Below are positions 23,441 to 32,009 of a stretch of DNA of 44,245 bases, in pieces. The notes beneath the pieces were generated by a model that saw only the letters and a program-made list of their open reading frames with translations, was not told where the DNA came from and ran no database searches. Positions within the stretch are counted from its first letter, which is position 1, and each line of letters starts with the position of its first letter. The stretch comes from Marivita sp. (GTDB lineage Bacteria > Pseudomonadota > Alphaproteobacteria > Rhodobacterales > Rhodobacteraceae), in NCBI RefSeq assembly GCF_017643905.1, contig NZ_JAEPMO010000014.1, positions 1-44,245 on the forward strand, in the 5' to 3' direction. Made by a program: the position numbers and the translations under genes.

Positions 23441-23646
23441 CCCAATCCCGCCGGCTGTCGCTGGTCGAGGCAGTCACTAATGTCGCCGTGGGCTATGTGC
23501 TGGCGGTGATCACGCAGATCGTGGTGTTCCCATGGTTTGGTATTCACCCCAGCCTTGGCGAGAACCTTGCCATCGGCTCAATCTTCACCGGGATCTCGCT
23601 TCTGCGCAGCTACGCGCTGCGCAGGCTATTCGAGCGGCTGAGGTGA
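23437..23646 (+). CDS. Small phage membrane protein (DUF7220-like)
   Basis: A 69-residue protein starting at GTG inside the methyltransferase stop. The sequence RLSLVEAVTNVAVGYVLAVI, then IVVFPWFGI and AIGSIFTGISLLRSYALRR, shows two hydrophobic segments with a basic C-terminus. Similar short proteins occur next to phage methyltransferases in alphaproteobacterial prophages. The family name is from memory of the pattern and is tentative. A holin-like role cannot be excluded but the position is unusual for one. Confidence 0.7.
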   Translation: MTQSRRLSLVEAVTNVAVGYVLAVITQIVVFPWFGIHPSLGENLAIGSIFTGISLLRSYALRRLFERLR

Positions 23647-23662
23647 GGGCGGGTTGCGGGGG

Positions 23663-24244
23663 TCAGGCGGCCGGAAGTCTGTAAACGGTGCCGCGCTGAT
23701 CGAGCTTCTGGGAGATGATCGGCAGCCCCAGTTTCTTCTTCAGCCCGCCCGAGATCAGACCACGGGCACTATGGGGCAACCAGCCCGTCGCCTCGACGAT
23801 TTCGCCGATGGACGCCCCCTCGGGTCGCTGCAAGAGCGCGATGATTTGAGCCTGCTTGGTACCGGTACGGATGGCAACGGGCTGCGACGTGTCGGCATCG
23901 GGCGATGTTTCGATGGGATCCTTTGCCGCCGATGCCAGTTCCAGCTTTGCCTTGCGCAGATTGGTCATGGTCGTCGCGACTACGGGCTCGATGCCGATCG
24001 CGGCAAGGCCAGCTTCGGTCGCGATTAGCGTGGTGCTGTGACCATCGCCGGTCTCGCGCCAGAGCGGGTCGCCACGACGCAGATTGGCCTCGACCTCTTC
24101 GAGCCAGCCGCGTTCGATCATCTTGGCCACCGCCATTTTCGCGGCCGCGCCAGCCAATCCTTCTGGCAGCGGCATCGCAAGATTGTCGGGGCGCGTGGCC
24201 GCGCGGCTGAGGATGATCGACTGCGTATCGGTGAGTTTGGGCAT
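23663..24244 (-). CDS. DUF3489 domain protein
   Basis: A 193-residue protein. The C-terminal part (GTKQAQIIALLQRPEGASIG, ATGWLPHSARGLI, KKKLGLPIISQK) is a clear DUF3489 winged-helix-like domain. The N-terminal part (LTDTQSIILSRAATRPDNLA, then AVAKMIERGWLEEV) looks like a second HTH. Function is unknown, probably DNA binding. It is the last gene of a leftward run of seven small genes between the methyltransferase and terminase, and is convergent with the small membrane protein. Confidence 0.85.
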   Translation of the reverse strand: MPKLTDTQSIILSRAATRPDNLAMPLPEGLAGAAAKMAVAKMIERGWLEEVEANLRRGDPLWRETGDGHSTTLIATEAGLAAIGIEPVVATTMTNLRKAKLELASAAKDPIETSPDADTSQPVAIRTGTKQAQIIALLQRPEGASIGEIVEATGWLPHSARGLISGGLKKKLGLPIISQKLDQRGTVYRLPAA

Positions 24245-24281
24245 CTTGGCCTCCTATCGTGATGGGATGTCGGGGTTTGCG

Positions 24282-24683
24282 TCAGTCGCTCTCGGCCCTC
24301 TCGGCCGTAATCGCGAAGTGCTGCACCCAACCGGTCAGATAAGGCAGCCCTGCGGGGATACCCTCAGAACGTTCTGTGGCACGATCGATGCGCCAGCCCT
24401 GCCAGCGGCGGATCGCGGAGGCGATGGCGGCCTCGAGCCCGATGTTGCAGCCCGTCATGTTGCCGACGACATCGTCGGCGAAATGGCGGCCGATCCGGCT
24501 GTCGAGAAAGTCGCGGATGCCGATCATCTCGTCTTCGCTGCTGGCGCCTATGGCCTCGGCGATCAGGCGCGAGGCGAGCGTCCAGACCTCCGCGCTGCGG
24601 CGGTCGCGCTGAGGGCAGACGGTCAGGGTGCGAAAGAAGCCGTAATCCTCGTTGCGGCTTGGCAGGTAGGGGTGGGTGGTCAT
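24282..24683 (-). CDS. Uncharacterised small phage protein
   Basis: A 133-residue mixed alpha/beta protein with no recognised domain (RNEDYGFFRTLTVCPQRDRR, RDFLDSRIGRHFADDV, EAAIASAIRRWQGWRI). ATG at 24683 is chosen because an AGGA site lies upstream and longer frames are not phage-like. It is second to last in the leftward cluster. Confidence 0.65.
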   Translation of the reverse strand: MTTHPYLPSRNEDYGFFRTLTVCPQRDRRSAEVWTLASRLIAEAIGASSEDEMIGIRDFLDSRIGRHFADDVVGNMTGCNIGLEAAIASAIRRWQGWRIDRATERSEGIPAGLPYLTGWVQHFAITAERAESD

Positions 24684-24738
24684 GGTCGGGATCCTCGTGA
24701 TGGGGGCTGGCGGGGCGCTCGGCCCCGCCGGTTGGGGC

Positions 24739-25086
24739 TCAGGCGGCGCTAAGGGCTTCGAGCTTGGCGATGTGGCTGCGTAGCGTTGCTGCCTCTTCGA
24801 GCGCAGCGTCGGCCCAGAAGGCGGCGCGGGCGTTGCAGGCGGCTGCGAGGCGCTCGGCATCCTCACGGGTGAAGCGGTTGACCTTGTGCGCGCTGCCATG
24901 ACCCGTGCAGGTCGCGCGATGCTTCCCGCCCTCGGGCGTCAGTTCGAATTTGAGGGGGCCGAAGTCGTCGATGACGATCCAGTTATGCGAGGCGATCGTG
25001 GCGCAGGCGCTGGGCGCGAGGCGGGCTTCGATCTCTTCCGCGGCGGCGCGGAAGTTGGCGATCAGGGTGGCGGTCGGGGTGGTCAT
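24739..25086 (-). CDS. Uncharacterised small phage protein
   Basis: A 115-residue protein. Segments such as NWIVIDDFGPLKFELTPEGG and FTREDAERLAAACNARAAFW suggest a small beta-sheet followed by helices. No family is recognised. It starts at ATG 25086 after a GAAAGG site. It belongs to the leftward cluster of small genes typical of Rhodobacterales prophages. Confidence 0.65.
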   Translation of the reverse strand: MTTPTATLIANFRAAAEEIEARLAPSACATIASHNWIVIDDFGPLKFELTPEGGKHRATCTGHGSAHKVNRFTREDAERLAAACNARAAFWADAALEEAATLRSHIAKLEALSAA

Positions 25087-25188
25087 GGCTCGGGCCTTTC
25101 AGGTGAGTTGCATCGTTTTGGTGCGATGACAGTCGCTCTGAACGGCCGATTAACGTAGCAAAATCAGAGCAATAACCTTGCTTTATAA

Positions 25189-25473
25189 TCACTCGGCAGA
25201 GGCCGTCGCATCAACCCACGCCCCATCCTGCCAGAGGTAGAGATGGGACAGTTCGCAAGTTGGGCGCGGCAGGATGCGGGGCGCTCGGGGCGGATCGAAA
25301 CAGTCCAGCGCCTCGGCAGTGACTTGTCGGATTTCGCGGGCGACGAGGATGTCCTCGGGCGTCCAAGGAGCCAGCGCGGGCAGCATGTGCGACGGATAAC
25401 CGTCGTAATGGACATAGATCTGCGCCCATTCCTCGGGCCCGATCTGAATGGCGATCTGCGCGCGGGTGCTCAT
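25189..25473 (-). CDS. Uncharacterised MSTRAQI-type phage/plasmid protein
   Basis: A 94-residue protein. The start MSTRAQIAIQ and the IYVHYDGYPSHMLPAL segment match a widespread but uncharacterised family seen in phages and plasmids, with an N-terminal strand and a conserved HYDGYP motif. Function is unknown. It is part of the leftward cluster, 10 nt from the gene upstream of it. Confidence 0.7.
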   Translation of the reverse strand: MSTRAQIAIQIGPEEWAQIYVHYDGYPSHMLPALAPWTPEDILVAREIRQVTAEALDCFDPPRAPRILPRPTCELSHLYLWQDGAWVDATASAE

Positions 25474-25483
25474 CGTCGCGTCC

Positions 25484-25702
25484 TCAGATCAGCTTGAGGC
25501 TCGCCAGCAGGGTGCTGGCAGCAGCAAGCTGGGTGGTCGGCAATTCGATCTTGATGTGGGAAATCACGTCGGAGGCCTCCGCGGTGATCCCCGCGTCACG
25601 CAGCTCGGCCTCGATGACCCCGGCGATGGCATCAGGGCACGAGCGTTCGAGATACTTGGGCAGCGCGGCGTAGTCGATGCGGATGGTGGTGATGGCGGTC
25701 AT
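25484..25702 (-). CDS. Uncharacterised small protein
   Basis: A 72-residue protein (ITTIRIDYAALPKYLERSC, GVIEAELRDAGITAEASDV) with a strand-helix-helix-strand look. The family is not recognised. It is tightly spaced between two genes of the same leftward cluster. Confidence 0.6.
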   Translation of the reverse strand: MTAITTIRIDYAALPKYLERSCPDAIAGVIEAELRDAGITAEASDVISHIKIELPTTQLAAASTLLASLKLI

Positions 25703-25714
25703 GGCGATGTCCTT

Positions 25715-25924
25715 TCAGGGTTGGGTGTTGGCTGGGCCTGCGCGGCGTCCGGCTTCAAAGGCTTCCTCGAGTGCTGCGCGGATGGCCCAGACGGCGACAT
25801 CGTGGAAATCCAGCCGGTCCCAGTTCTGGGTCTCCAGCGTCTCGATGCGGAACTGGCGCTGGGCGATCTCAAGGAGCTGGGCGTCGCGCTGGGCAGTTGG
25901 GTTGGTGGTTTTGCGGCGGGTCAT
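25715..25924 (-). CDS. DUF6900-like small protein
   Basis: A 69-residue protein. The core LLEIAQRQFRIETLETQN, then RLDFHDVAVWAIRAALEEAF, matches the DUF6900 pattern (IETLET-x-D-LDFHDVAVW). Function is unknown. It lies in the leftward cluster, 12 nt from its neighbour. Confidence 0.75.
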   Translation of the reverse strand: MTRRKTTNPTAQRDAQLLEIAQRQFRIETLETQNWDRLDFHDVAVWAIRAALEEAFEAGRRAGPANTQP

Positions 25925-25926
25925 GG

Positions 25927-26145
25927 TCAGTCCTCCCAGCGGTGTTCGGGGTGGGTGGTGCGCGCGCGGGCTTCTTCGCGCATCATCTCCTGGGCGCGGG
26001 CCATCTCGACCATCCCGTCGGCCTGGCTCATCCGCCCCGACATCACTTCATCCATCACCCAGTTCACTCGGTCTTGGGCAGGGCTGGTATGATCCCGCCA
26101 CCCTTCGCTCATCGAGCTGTGCCCCATCTTCTCCTGTGCGCGCAT
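25927..26145 (-). CDS. Small hypothetical protein, first of leftward cluster
   Basis: A 72-residue helical, Met- and Arg-rich protein (MRAQEKMGHSSMSEGWRDHT, MARAQEMMREEARARTTHP). ATG at 26145 is chosen over an upstream in-frame ATG because GGAGAG lies about 6 nt before it. It is the first gene of the leftward run, and divergent from the terminase genes. Confidence 0.55.
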   Translation of the reverse strand: MRAQEKMGHSSMSEGWRDHTSPAQDRVNWVMDEVMSGRMSQADGMVEMARAQEMMREEARARTTHPEHRWED

Positions 26146-26168
26146 GGCTCTCTCCGATCCGTGTTTGC

Positions 26169-26183
26169 AGGGTGCGATGCACC
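26169..26183. promoter_or_regulatory. Inverted repeat in divergent terminase/leftward region
   Basis: GGGTGC-GAT-GCACCC is a perfect 6+6 repeat lying 24 nt upstream of the leftward cluster start and 100 nt upstream of the terminase start. It could be an operator or a leader hairpin; nothing in the sequence decides between them. Confidence 0.35.
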
Positions 26184-26284
26184 CGCTTTCTGGACCCATG
26201 AATCGCTCGATCAGGGAGTGTAATCAACTCAAATAGATCGTTTTTCCTGTTTATTTCCAATATGTTGAGGCCAGTCCAAACGCC

Positions 26285-26854
26285 ATGGAAGGTATGTCCG
26301 AACGCGCCTATGCCGAGCACGCGGGCCTCTCGCGCGGGGCCGTGCAAAAGGCGCGCAAGACTGGGCGGCTGGTGCTCTTCGCCGATGGCTCGATCAATGC
26401 CGCCGCCTCGGATGCGCGGCGCGGCAGCATGACCGATCCCGATCAGCAGATACGATCGCGGGGCGGGCTTGGCGCGGGTGGTGATAGCACGGCAATGGCG
26501 CCTAGCGCCGTCTCCGGCCCCGGCGATAGCACGTCCTATATCAAGGCACGTACCGCGCTGACGGTGTACCAGGCGCAGGAGCGCCAGCTCTCGATCCAGA
26601 AGAAGAAGGGCGTGCTGGTCGACCGCGCGCGCGCCGAAACGCTGGTGTTCCGCCTTGCGCGCCAGGAGCGCGACACCTGGGTCACCTGGCCCACCCGCGT
26701 CGCGGCCCTCATGGCCGCGCAGTTATCCGCAGAGGTGGAGAAGGCATCGGGCAGACCCGTGACGATCGAGACTGCGATCTTGCAGAGGGTGCTGGAAACC
26801 CATGTCCGAGAGCAGCTCGACGCCCTCGCAGACCTCAGGGTCTCGCTTGCATGA
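26285..26854 (+). CDS. Terminase small subunit-like protein (Nu1 type)
   Basis: The 189-residue product starts with an HTH (MSERAYAEHAGLSRGAVQKA, KTGRLVLFADGS) as in Nu1/gpNu1 proteins. A disordered Gly/Ser stretch follows, then a long helical region from about 85 (KARTALTVYQAQERQLSIQK) to the end, which would contact the large subunit. Small terminases recognise the packaging site on phage DNA. The 3' end overlaps the large-subunit gene by 53 nt in another frame. It is the first gene of the late operon. Confidence 0.82.
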   Translation: MEGMSERAYAEHAGLSRGAVQKARKTGRLVLFADGSINAAASDARRGSMTDPDQQIRSRGGLGAGGDSTAMAPSAVSGPGDSTSYIKARTALTVYQAQERQLSIQKKKGVLVDRARAETLVFRLARQERDTWVTWPTRVAALMAAQLSAEVEKASGRPVTIETAILQRVLETHVREQLDALADLRVSLA

Positions 26855-28847
26855 AAGGGAAGGAGAAGATGACCACGATCTGACCTCCGGCCTCGATCTC
26901 GGCTTCGACGGGGCCGAGGACGTCCTGCGCGCCTGGCGCCGGGGCATGCGGCCAGATGCCGATCTCACGGTGTCAGAATGGGCCGACAGGCATCGTTGGC
27001 TGTCGTCGCGGGCGGCAGCAGAACCCGGTCGGTATCGCACGGCTCGCGCGCCTTATCTGCGCGAGATCATGGATGCGCTGTCGCCAAAGCACCCGGCGCA
27101 GCGGATTTCGTTCATGAAGGCCGCGCAGGTTGGGGCTACTGAAGCCGGCAACAACTGGATCGGCTTTGTGATCCATCATGCGCCCGGTCCAATGCTGGCG
27201 GTGTTGCCAACAGTGGAAATGGCCAAGCGGACATCGCGCGGGAGGATCGATCCGCTGATCGAGGACAGCCCATCGCTGAAGGAACGCGTGCAACCGGCTC
27301 GCTCGCGGGATGCCGGAAACTCGATGCTGTCGAAGGAGTTTCCCGGCGGTATTCTGGTGCTGACGGGGGCGAATTCGGCGACGGGCCTCCGCTCGATGCC
27401 AGCGCGCTATGTGTTTCTGGATGAGGTCGATGCCTATCCGGCATCGGCAGACGAGGAAGGCGACCCCGTTAGCCTCGCCGAGGCGCGTACCACCACCTTT
27501 GCGCATCGACGCAAGGTGTTCATGGTCTCGACCCCGACCATCCGGGGGCTCTCGCGGATCGAGCGAGAGTTCGAGGCCAGCGATCAGCGGCGCTATTTCG
27601 TGCCCTGCCCGCATTGCGACCAGATGCAGTGGCTGCAGTTTGAACGGCTGCGCTGGGACAAGGGACGGCCCGAAACCGCGGCATATGCCTGCGAGAGCTG
27701 CGAGCGCCCGATCGCCGAGCATCACAAGACGGACATGTTGGCGCAAGGTGAATGGCGGGCGACAGCGACCAGTGCAGACCCCAACGCGATCGGGTTTCAC
27801 CTTTCGGCCCTCTATTCACCGATTGGCTGGAAAAGCTGGGAGCAGATCGCGCGGGACTGGCTGGCGGCCCAGGGCTCGGACGAGATGCTGCGCGCGGCGC
27901 GCAACACGCTCCTCGGCGAGACCTGGGTTGAAAGTGGCGACGCGCCGGAATGGCAGCGGCTGGCGGATCGGCGAGAAACGTTCCCGGCGCAGATTCCCAT
28001 GGGTGGGTTGTTCCTGACCGCAGGGGCGGACGTCCAAAAGGACCGGATCGAGATCGACGTCTGGGCCTGGGGTCGAGGTCTAGAGAGCTGGCTGGTTGAC
28101 CACATCGTGCTTCCGGGCGGCCCTGGTGATCCAGCCTGCTGGCAAGCAATGACAGAGCTGCTTGGCCAAACTTGGGTGCATGAGAACGGCGCGGTGATGC
28201 CGCTTGCCAAGCTGGCCATCGATACCGGCTTTGAGACCTCTGCCGTCTACGCTTGGGCACGGGCACAGGGCATTGCGCAGGTCGCACCTGTGAAAGGGCT
28301 TGAGGGCTTCAACCGGGCGACACCGGTGTCGGGGCCCACCTTCGTCGATGCGACGGTGAATGGACGCAAGCTGAAACGAGGCGCTCGGCTCTGGACGGTG
28401 GCCACGGCCACCTTCAAGGCCGAGACCTATCGCTATCTGCGCCTTGAGCGACCGTCCGATGAGGATTGCGCGCTGGGCGCTCCCAACCCTGCGGGCATGA
28501 TCCACCTGCCCGACTGGGCGGACAGCGAATGGCTCAAGCAGCTGGTGGCCGAACAACTGGTCACCATCCGCGATCGGCGCGGCTACGCCCGCCAGGAATG
28601 GCAAAAGATGCGCGAGAGGAACGAAGCGCTGGACACACGGGTCTACGCGCGGGCTGCCGCGTGGATCCTCGGCGCCGACCGTTTCGACGAACGGATGTGG
28701 CGACAGTTGGAGAAGCAGGCCGGTGTGGAAACGGCTGTCCCAGCACAGGGTGCCGAGCCCGAGACATCGAAAGAACCGCAAGCGGGGCGGATCGCATCGC
28801 CCCGGCGGCGCGGCTGGAAGATCAGTACGCCCAAATACATGGAATAA
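26802..28847 (+). CDS. terL: Phage terminase large subunit (GpA family)
   Basis: The 681-residue GpA-type packaging ATPase-nuclease has a conserved DLTVSEWADRHRWLSS entry motif, Walker A-like KAAQVGATE (106-114), Walker B FLDEVD (205-210), CPHC and CESC zinc-ribbon pairs near 265-300, and a nuclease domain in the C-terminal half (AGADVQKDRIEIDVW). It cuts concatemeric DNA at cos-type sites and drives packaging. The GpA family predicts cohesive ends. The start overlaps the small subunit gene by 53 nt, and no good later start exists. Confidence 0.95.
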   Translation: MSESSSTPSQTSGSRLHEREGEDDHDLTSGLDLGFDGAEDVLRAWRRGMRPDADLTVSEWADRHRWLSSRAAAEPGRYRTARAPYLREIMDALSPKHPAQRISFMKAAQVGATEAGNNWIGFVIHHAPGPMLAVLPTVEMAKRTSRGRIDPLIEDSPSLKERVQPARSRDAGNSMLSKEFPGGILVLTGANSATGLRSMPARYVFLDEVDAYPASADEEGDPVSLAEARTTTFAHRRKVFMVSTPTIRGLSRIEREFEASDQRRYFVPCPHCDQMQWLQFERLRWDKGRPETAAYACESCERPIAEHHKTDMLAQGEWRATATSADPNAIGFHLSALYSPIGWKSWEQIARDWLAAQGSDEMLRAARNTLLGETWVESGDAPEWQRLADRRETFPAQIPMGGLFLTAGADVQKDRIEIDVWAWGRGLESWLVDHIVLPGGPGDPACWQAMTELLGQTWVHENGAVMPLAKLAIDTGFETSAVYAWARAQGIAQVAPVKGLEGFNRATPVSGPTFVDATVNGRKLKRGARLWTVATATFKAETYRYLRLERPSDEDCALGAPNPAGMIHLPDWADSEWLKQLVAEQLVTIRDRRGYARQEWQKMRERNEALDTRVYARAAAWILGADRFDERMWRQLEKQAGVETAVPAQGAEPETSKEPQAGRIASPRRRGWKISTPKYME

Positions 28848-28850
28848 CGA

Positions 28851-29060
28851 ATGACCCTCGACGAGCTGAAACTCCGCCACAGCACGCTCTTGGCTGCGCG
28901 CTACAGTGGCACGCGGTCGGTCAGCTATGACGGCAAGACTGTGAGCTACGCCACGGATGCCGAGCTTGCCGCGGCCATAGGCGATGTCGAACGGCGCATT
29001 GCCAAACTCGAACGCGGCGCTGGGCGCATCCTTCGTCCCTATACAGTGAAAGAACTGTGA
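28851..29060 (+). CDS. gpW-like head-tail joining protein
   Basis: A 69-residue protein (MTLDELKLRHSTLLAARYSG, SVSYDGKTVSYATDAELAAA, IGDVERRIAKLER) with the helix-beta hairpin-helix layout of gpW/gp6. It closes the head portal after packaging and forms the tail attachment surface. It sits between terminase and portal, as W does in lambda, and its TGA overlaps the portal ATG. Confidence 0.85.
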   Translation: MTLDELKLRHSTLLAARYSGTRSVSYDGKTVSYATDAELAAAIGDVERRIAKLERGAGRILRPYTVKEL

Positions 29061-30556
29061 TGAATTGGCGGCAGCGCCTTGGGGCATTCATCGGCGGTTT
29101 TGATGCCGGTCAGCACCATCGTCGCCTGCGTGGGTTCCAAGCCACGCGCGCCCATGTAAATGCTCTCATAGCAGCATCGGGGCCCGACATAACCGCTCGG
29201 GCGCGCTGGCTCGTGCGCAACAATGGCTACGCCGTGAATGCGGTCGAAATCTGGTCGGCCAACACCGTGGGCGACGGGATCAAACCGCTCTCGAAGCTGC
29301 CCGATGCTGCCCGCAAGGAAGAGCTGCAGCGGCTCTGGCTCGCCTGGACCGATGAGGCCGATGCCGAGGGCTTGACGGATTTCTATGGTCTGCAGCGGCG
29401 AGCGGCGCGTGAGGTGTTCCTGGCAGGCGAAGTGTTCGTGCGGATCCGCCCGCGCCGGGTCGAGGATGGGCTGACGGTCCCGCTCCAGCTGCAGATGCTG
29501 CCTTCGGAGATGCTGCCGCTGCATGAAATGGGCGTGGCCCGGAACGGCAACGCGATCCGTCAGGGGATCGAGTTCGACCGGATCGGGCGGCGCGTCGCCT
29601 ATCACTTCTTCCGCCGCCACCCGGGTGACAGCACCGATCCTGGTCTCTCGGGTGAGATTGTTCGGGTGCCTGCCTCGGAGGTCATCCATGTGATCGACCC
29701 GGTGGAAGGCGGGCAGCTGCGCGGCGTCTCGAAACTGGCCCCGGCGATCGTGAAGCTGTTCCTCCTGGATCAGTACGATGACGCCGAGCTCGACCGGAAG
29801 AAGGTCGCAGCGATGTATGCGATGTTCGTGACCTCGCCCGCCCCGGAGAACCCGCTCGCGCCTATCGACGACGAAGAAATGCCCGCAGGCGTCGAGATCA
29901 GCCCCGGTCAGATCGTGCGGCTGGATCCCGGCGAGGATGTCACCGTCGGCCAGCCCGCTGACAGCGGCGCGACCTATGAGCCCTTCCAGTACCGGACGCT
30001 GCTGCAAATCTCGGCAGCGCTCGGGATCCCCTACCCCTACCTCGCCAATGACATGGTGAAGGGGAGCTTCTCGAACTCGCGGCTGGCGCTGATCGAGTTC
30101 CGCCGTCGGGTTTCAGCATGGCAGCACTCAGTGATGGTCTATCAGCTTTGCCGCCCGGTCTATGCACGGTGGCTCGATCTTGCGGTGCTCTCCGGCGCGC
30201 TGGCCTTGCCCGGCTATGAAGCCGAGCGCCCACGCATGCTTGCCGCCGACTGGCTCCCCACGAAATGGGACTGGGTCGACCCGCTGAAAGACGCCAATGC
30301 CGAGATCGCGCAGATCGAGGCGGGCCTGAAATCCCGAACGCAGGCCATCGCCGAACGCGGCTATGACGCGGAGCAAGTTGATCGGGAAATCGCATCCGAG
30401 CGGGAACGCGAACGTGCGCTGGGCCTTGATTTCCGCCGGCCGGGATCGCCCGCGCAGGGCGTGCAGGCAGTGCCGACTGAAGACGATGGGGCTGATCCAG
30501 ACAATGAGACCGATGACGCGGAAGACCGCCCGCGCCCTGACGAGGACCAAGCCTGA
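29060..30556 (+). CDS. Phage portal protein (lambda gpB family)
   Basis: A 498-residue lambda-type portal protein, with RWLVRNNGYAVNAVEIWSAN and the later YPYLANDMVKGSFSNSRLAL motifs diagnostic of the family. It forms the dodecameric ring through which DNA enters and to which the tail attaches. Start is ATG at 29060, overlapping the gpW stop by 1 nt; a GTG one codon earlier is equally possible. The C-terminus is acidic and Pro-rich. It overlaps the protease gene by 1 nt (TGATG). Confidence 0.95.
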   Translation: MNWRQRLGAFIGGFDAGQHHRRLRGFQATRAHVNALIAASGPDITARARWLVRNNGYAVNAVEIWSANTVGDGIKPLSKLPDAARKEELQRLWLAWTDEADAEGLTDFYGLQRRAAREVFLAGEVFVRIRPRRVEDGLTVPLQLQMLPSEMLPLHEMGVARNGNAIRQGIEFDRIGRRVAYHFFRRHPGDSTDPGLSGEIVRVPASEVIHVIDPVEGGQLRGVSKLAPAIVKLFLLDQYDDAELDRKKVAAMYAMFVTSPAPENPLAPIDDEEMPAGVEISPGQIVRLDPGEDVTVGQPADSGATYEPFQYRTLLQISAALGIPYPYLANDMVKGSFSNSRLALIEFRRRVSAWQHSVMVYQLCRPVYARWLDLAVLSGALALPGYEAERPRMLAADWLPTKWDWVDPLKDANAEIAQIEAGLKSRTQAIAERGYDAEQVDREIASERERERALGLDFRRPGSPAQGVQAVPTEDDGADPDNETDDAEDRPRPDEDQA

Positions 30557-31977
30557 TGCTCCATGCCCGCATTGCCGCGCGCGCTTTCAACACGCCGCTG
30601 CTGGTTGAACCCACCAAGGCCATGGCGTTTCTGTCGGGGCTCGGGCCACGCATACTGGGGCGGCGCGTCGAGATGGTGGACAGCGACGGCCCCTCAGATG
30701 GCGCCGCATATCTTCCCGCGCGCGCCAGCATTCTGGCCGGGAACCTCACCGAGCGCCTACAGCAACACGGCGATGCGCCCTACCCTGTCGTGGACGGCAT
30801 CGCCGTGATTGAGATTGCCGGCGTGCTGATCCATCGCGGGGGCTGGATCGGCCAGTCCTCGGGTCAGACCAGCTATGAGGGCATCGCGGCTCAGTTTGAG
30901 GCTGCAGCCGGGGATCCGGCAGTCCGCGGCATCGCATTGGAAATCGATAGCTTTGGCGGCGAAGTTGCCGGGGTTTTTGACCTCGCAGATCGCATTCGTG
31001 CCATTCGCGGCCGCAAGCCCGTCTGGGCCTTCGTCGCCGAACATGCCTTCTCGGCAGGCTACGCGCTGGCATCCCAGGCGGACCGCATCCTGCTGCCGCG
31101 CACCGGCGCCGTTGGCAGTATCGGGGTTGTGGTCATGCATGCCGATCTCAGCGGCCAGCTCGATCAGGATGGTGTGCGGGTCACACTTATCCATTCCGGC
31201 CAGCACAAGGTCGACGGCAATCCCTACGAGCCACTGCCCGAGAACGTCCAAGACGACATCCAGCGCGAGATCGATGTGCTGCGGTTCCTCTTTGCTGAGA
31301 CCGTCGCCGCAGGGCGCGCTGGGCGTCTGAGCCAAAATGCGGCGCTGGCGACCGAGGCTGCCACCTTCCGCGGGGCGGATGCCGTCGCCGCAGGCCTGGC
31401 CGATGAGGTGATCGACCTCACCCGTGGCTTTGCCCGCTTTCGCGAAAGCCTGTCTGCCCCATCACCTACGGCGCGGCAACCCCGCGCCAGTCATCCCCGA
31501 GCAAAGGAGGCAGCCATGAGCGCCACAACTGACGCCACTGAGGCAAACACGGAAATCAGCGATACCGAGGACACCGTGCTGGAGAGCGCGACTGAACAAG
31601 ATGAGCAGGAAGCTGAACAAAGCGTACAGGAAGAAGACCCCGCGCCCGTCGCAGCTGCCGCGCCTTTGCCCGCCCCGGCGGCTGCGCACCCCAGCAATCT
31701 GGCGGAGCTGTCGGCGCAGCTTCGCGAGGCGGCAGCCGAGATCGCCGAGATCGCGGCGCAAGCGGGCCGACTCGGCATCGCGATCGATGCTGCGAAAGCG
31801 CTCCGCGATGGCACTGCGCCAGAAGCCCTCCGCAAACTGGTCCTTCAACGCGCCTCCGCCGCAGCGGATGCCCGCGACATCGTTGCGGCCCCACCATCCC
31901 CGGTTCTGCCCAAATCTACGGAAAGCCCCATCGTGGCTGCCGCGAAGAAGGCTGCCTCGGCGGGCAGCAGGGGCTGA
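30556..31977 (+). CDS. S49-family capsid maturation protease (gpC-like)
   Basis: A 473-residue lambda C-type serine protease: SppA-like domain with DSFGGEV (131-137), nucleophile Ser166 (AFSAGYALAS) and general base Lys218 (GQHKVDGNP), the S49 dyad. About 150 acidic, Ala/Glu-rich residues follow the catalytic domain and look like scaffold. An internal in-frame ATG at 31516 with a perfect AAAGGAGG site lies exactly at the junction, as for lambda C/Nu3. The protease processes prohead components and is itself removed. It is followed by a terminator-like hairpin. Confidence 0.92.
   Translation: MLHARIAARAFNTPLLVEPTKAMAFLSGLGPRILGRRVEMVDSDGPSDGAAYLPARASILAGNLTERLQQHGDAPYPVVDGIAVIEIAGVLIHRGGWIGQSSGQTSYEGIAAQFEAAAGDPAVRGIALEIDSFGGEVAGVFDLADRIRAIRGRKPVWAFVAEHAFSAGYALASQADRILLPRTGAVGSIGVVVMHADLSGQLDQDGVRVTLIHSGQHKVDGNPYEPLPENVQDDIQREIDVLRFLFAETVAAGRAGRLSQNAALATEAATFRGADAVAAGLADEVIDLTRGFARFRESLSAPSPTARQPRASHPRAKEAAMSATTDATEANTEISDTEDTVLESATEQDEQEAEQSVQEEDPAPVAAAAPLPAPAAAHPSNLAELSAQLREAAAEIAEIAAQAGRLGIAIDAAKALRDGTAPEALRKLVLQRASAAADARDIVAAPPSPVLPKSTESPIVAAAKKAASAGSRG
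31516..31977 (+). CDS. Nested scaffold protein (Nu3-like), in frame with protease
   Basis: An in-frame internal start within the protease gene. AAAGGAGG (31503-31510) is a full match to the anti-Shine-Dalgarno, 5 nt before ATG at 31516, stronger than the site of the full-length gene. The 153-residue product is acidic and low-complexity at first (TEISDTEDTVLESATEQDEQ), then helical (LAELSAQLREAAAEIAEIAA), matching phage scaffolding proteins. In lambda, gpNu3 is made the same way from inside gene C. Confidence 0.7.
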   Translation: MSATTDATEANTEISDTEDTVLESATEQDEQEAEQSVQEEDPAPVAAAAPLPAPAAAHPSNLAELSAQLREAAAEIAEIAAQAGRLGIAIDAAKALRDGTAPEALRKLVLQRASAAADARDIVAAPPSPVLPKSTESPIVAAAKKAASAGSRG

Positions 31978-32009
31978 ACTGCTCTCCCTGAAATCTGCAC
32001 CGCCCACCT

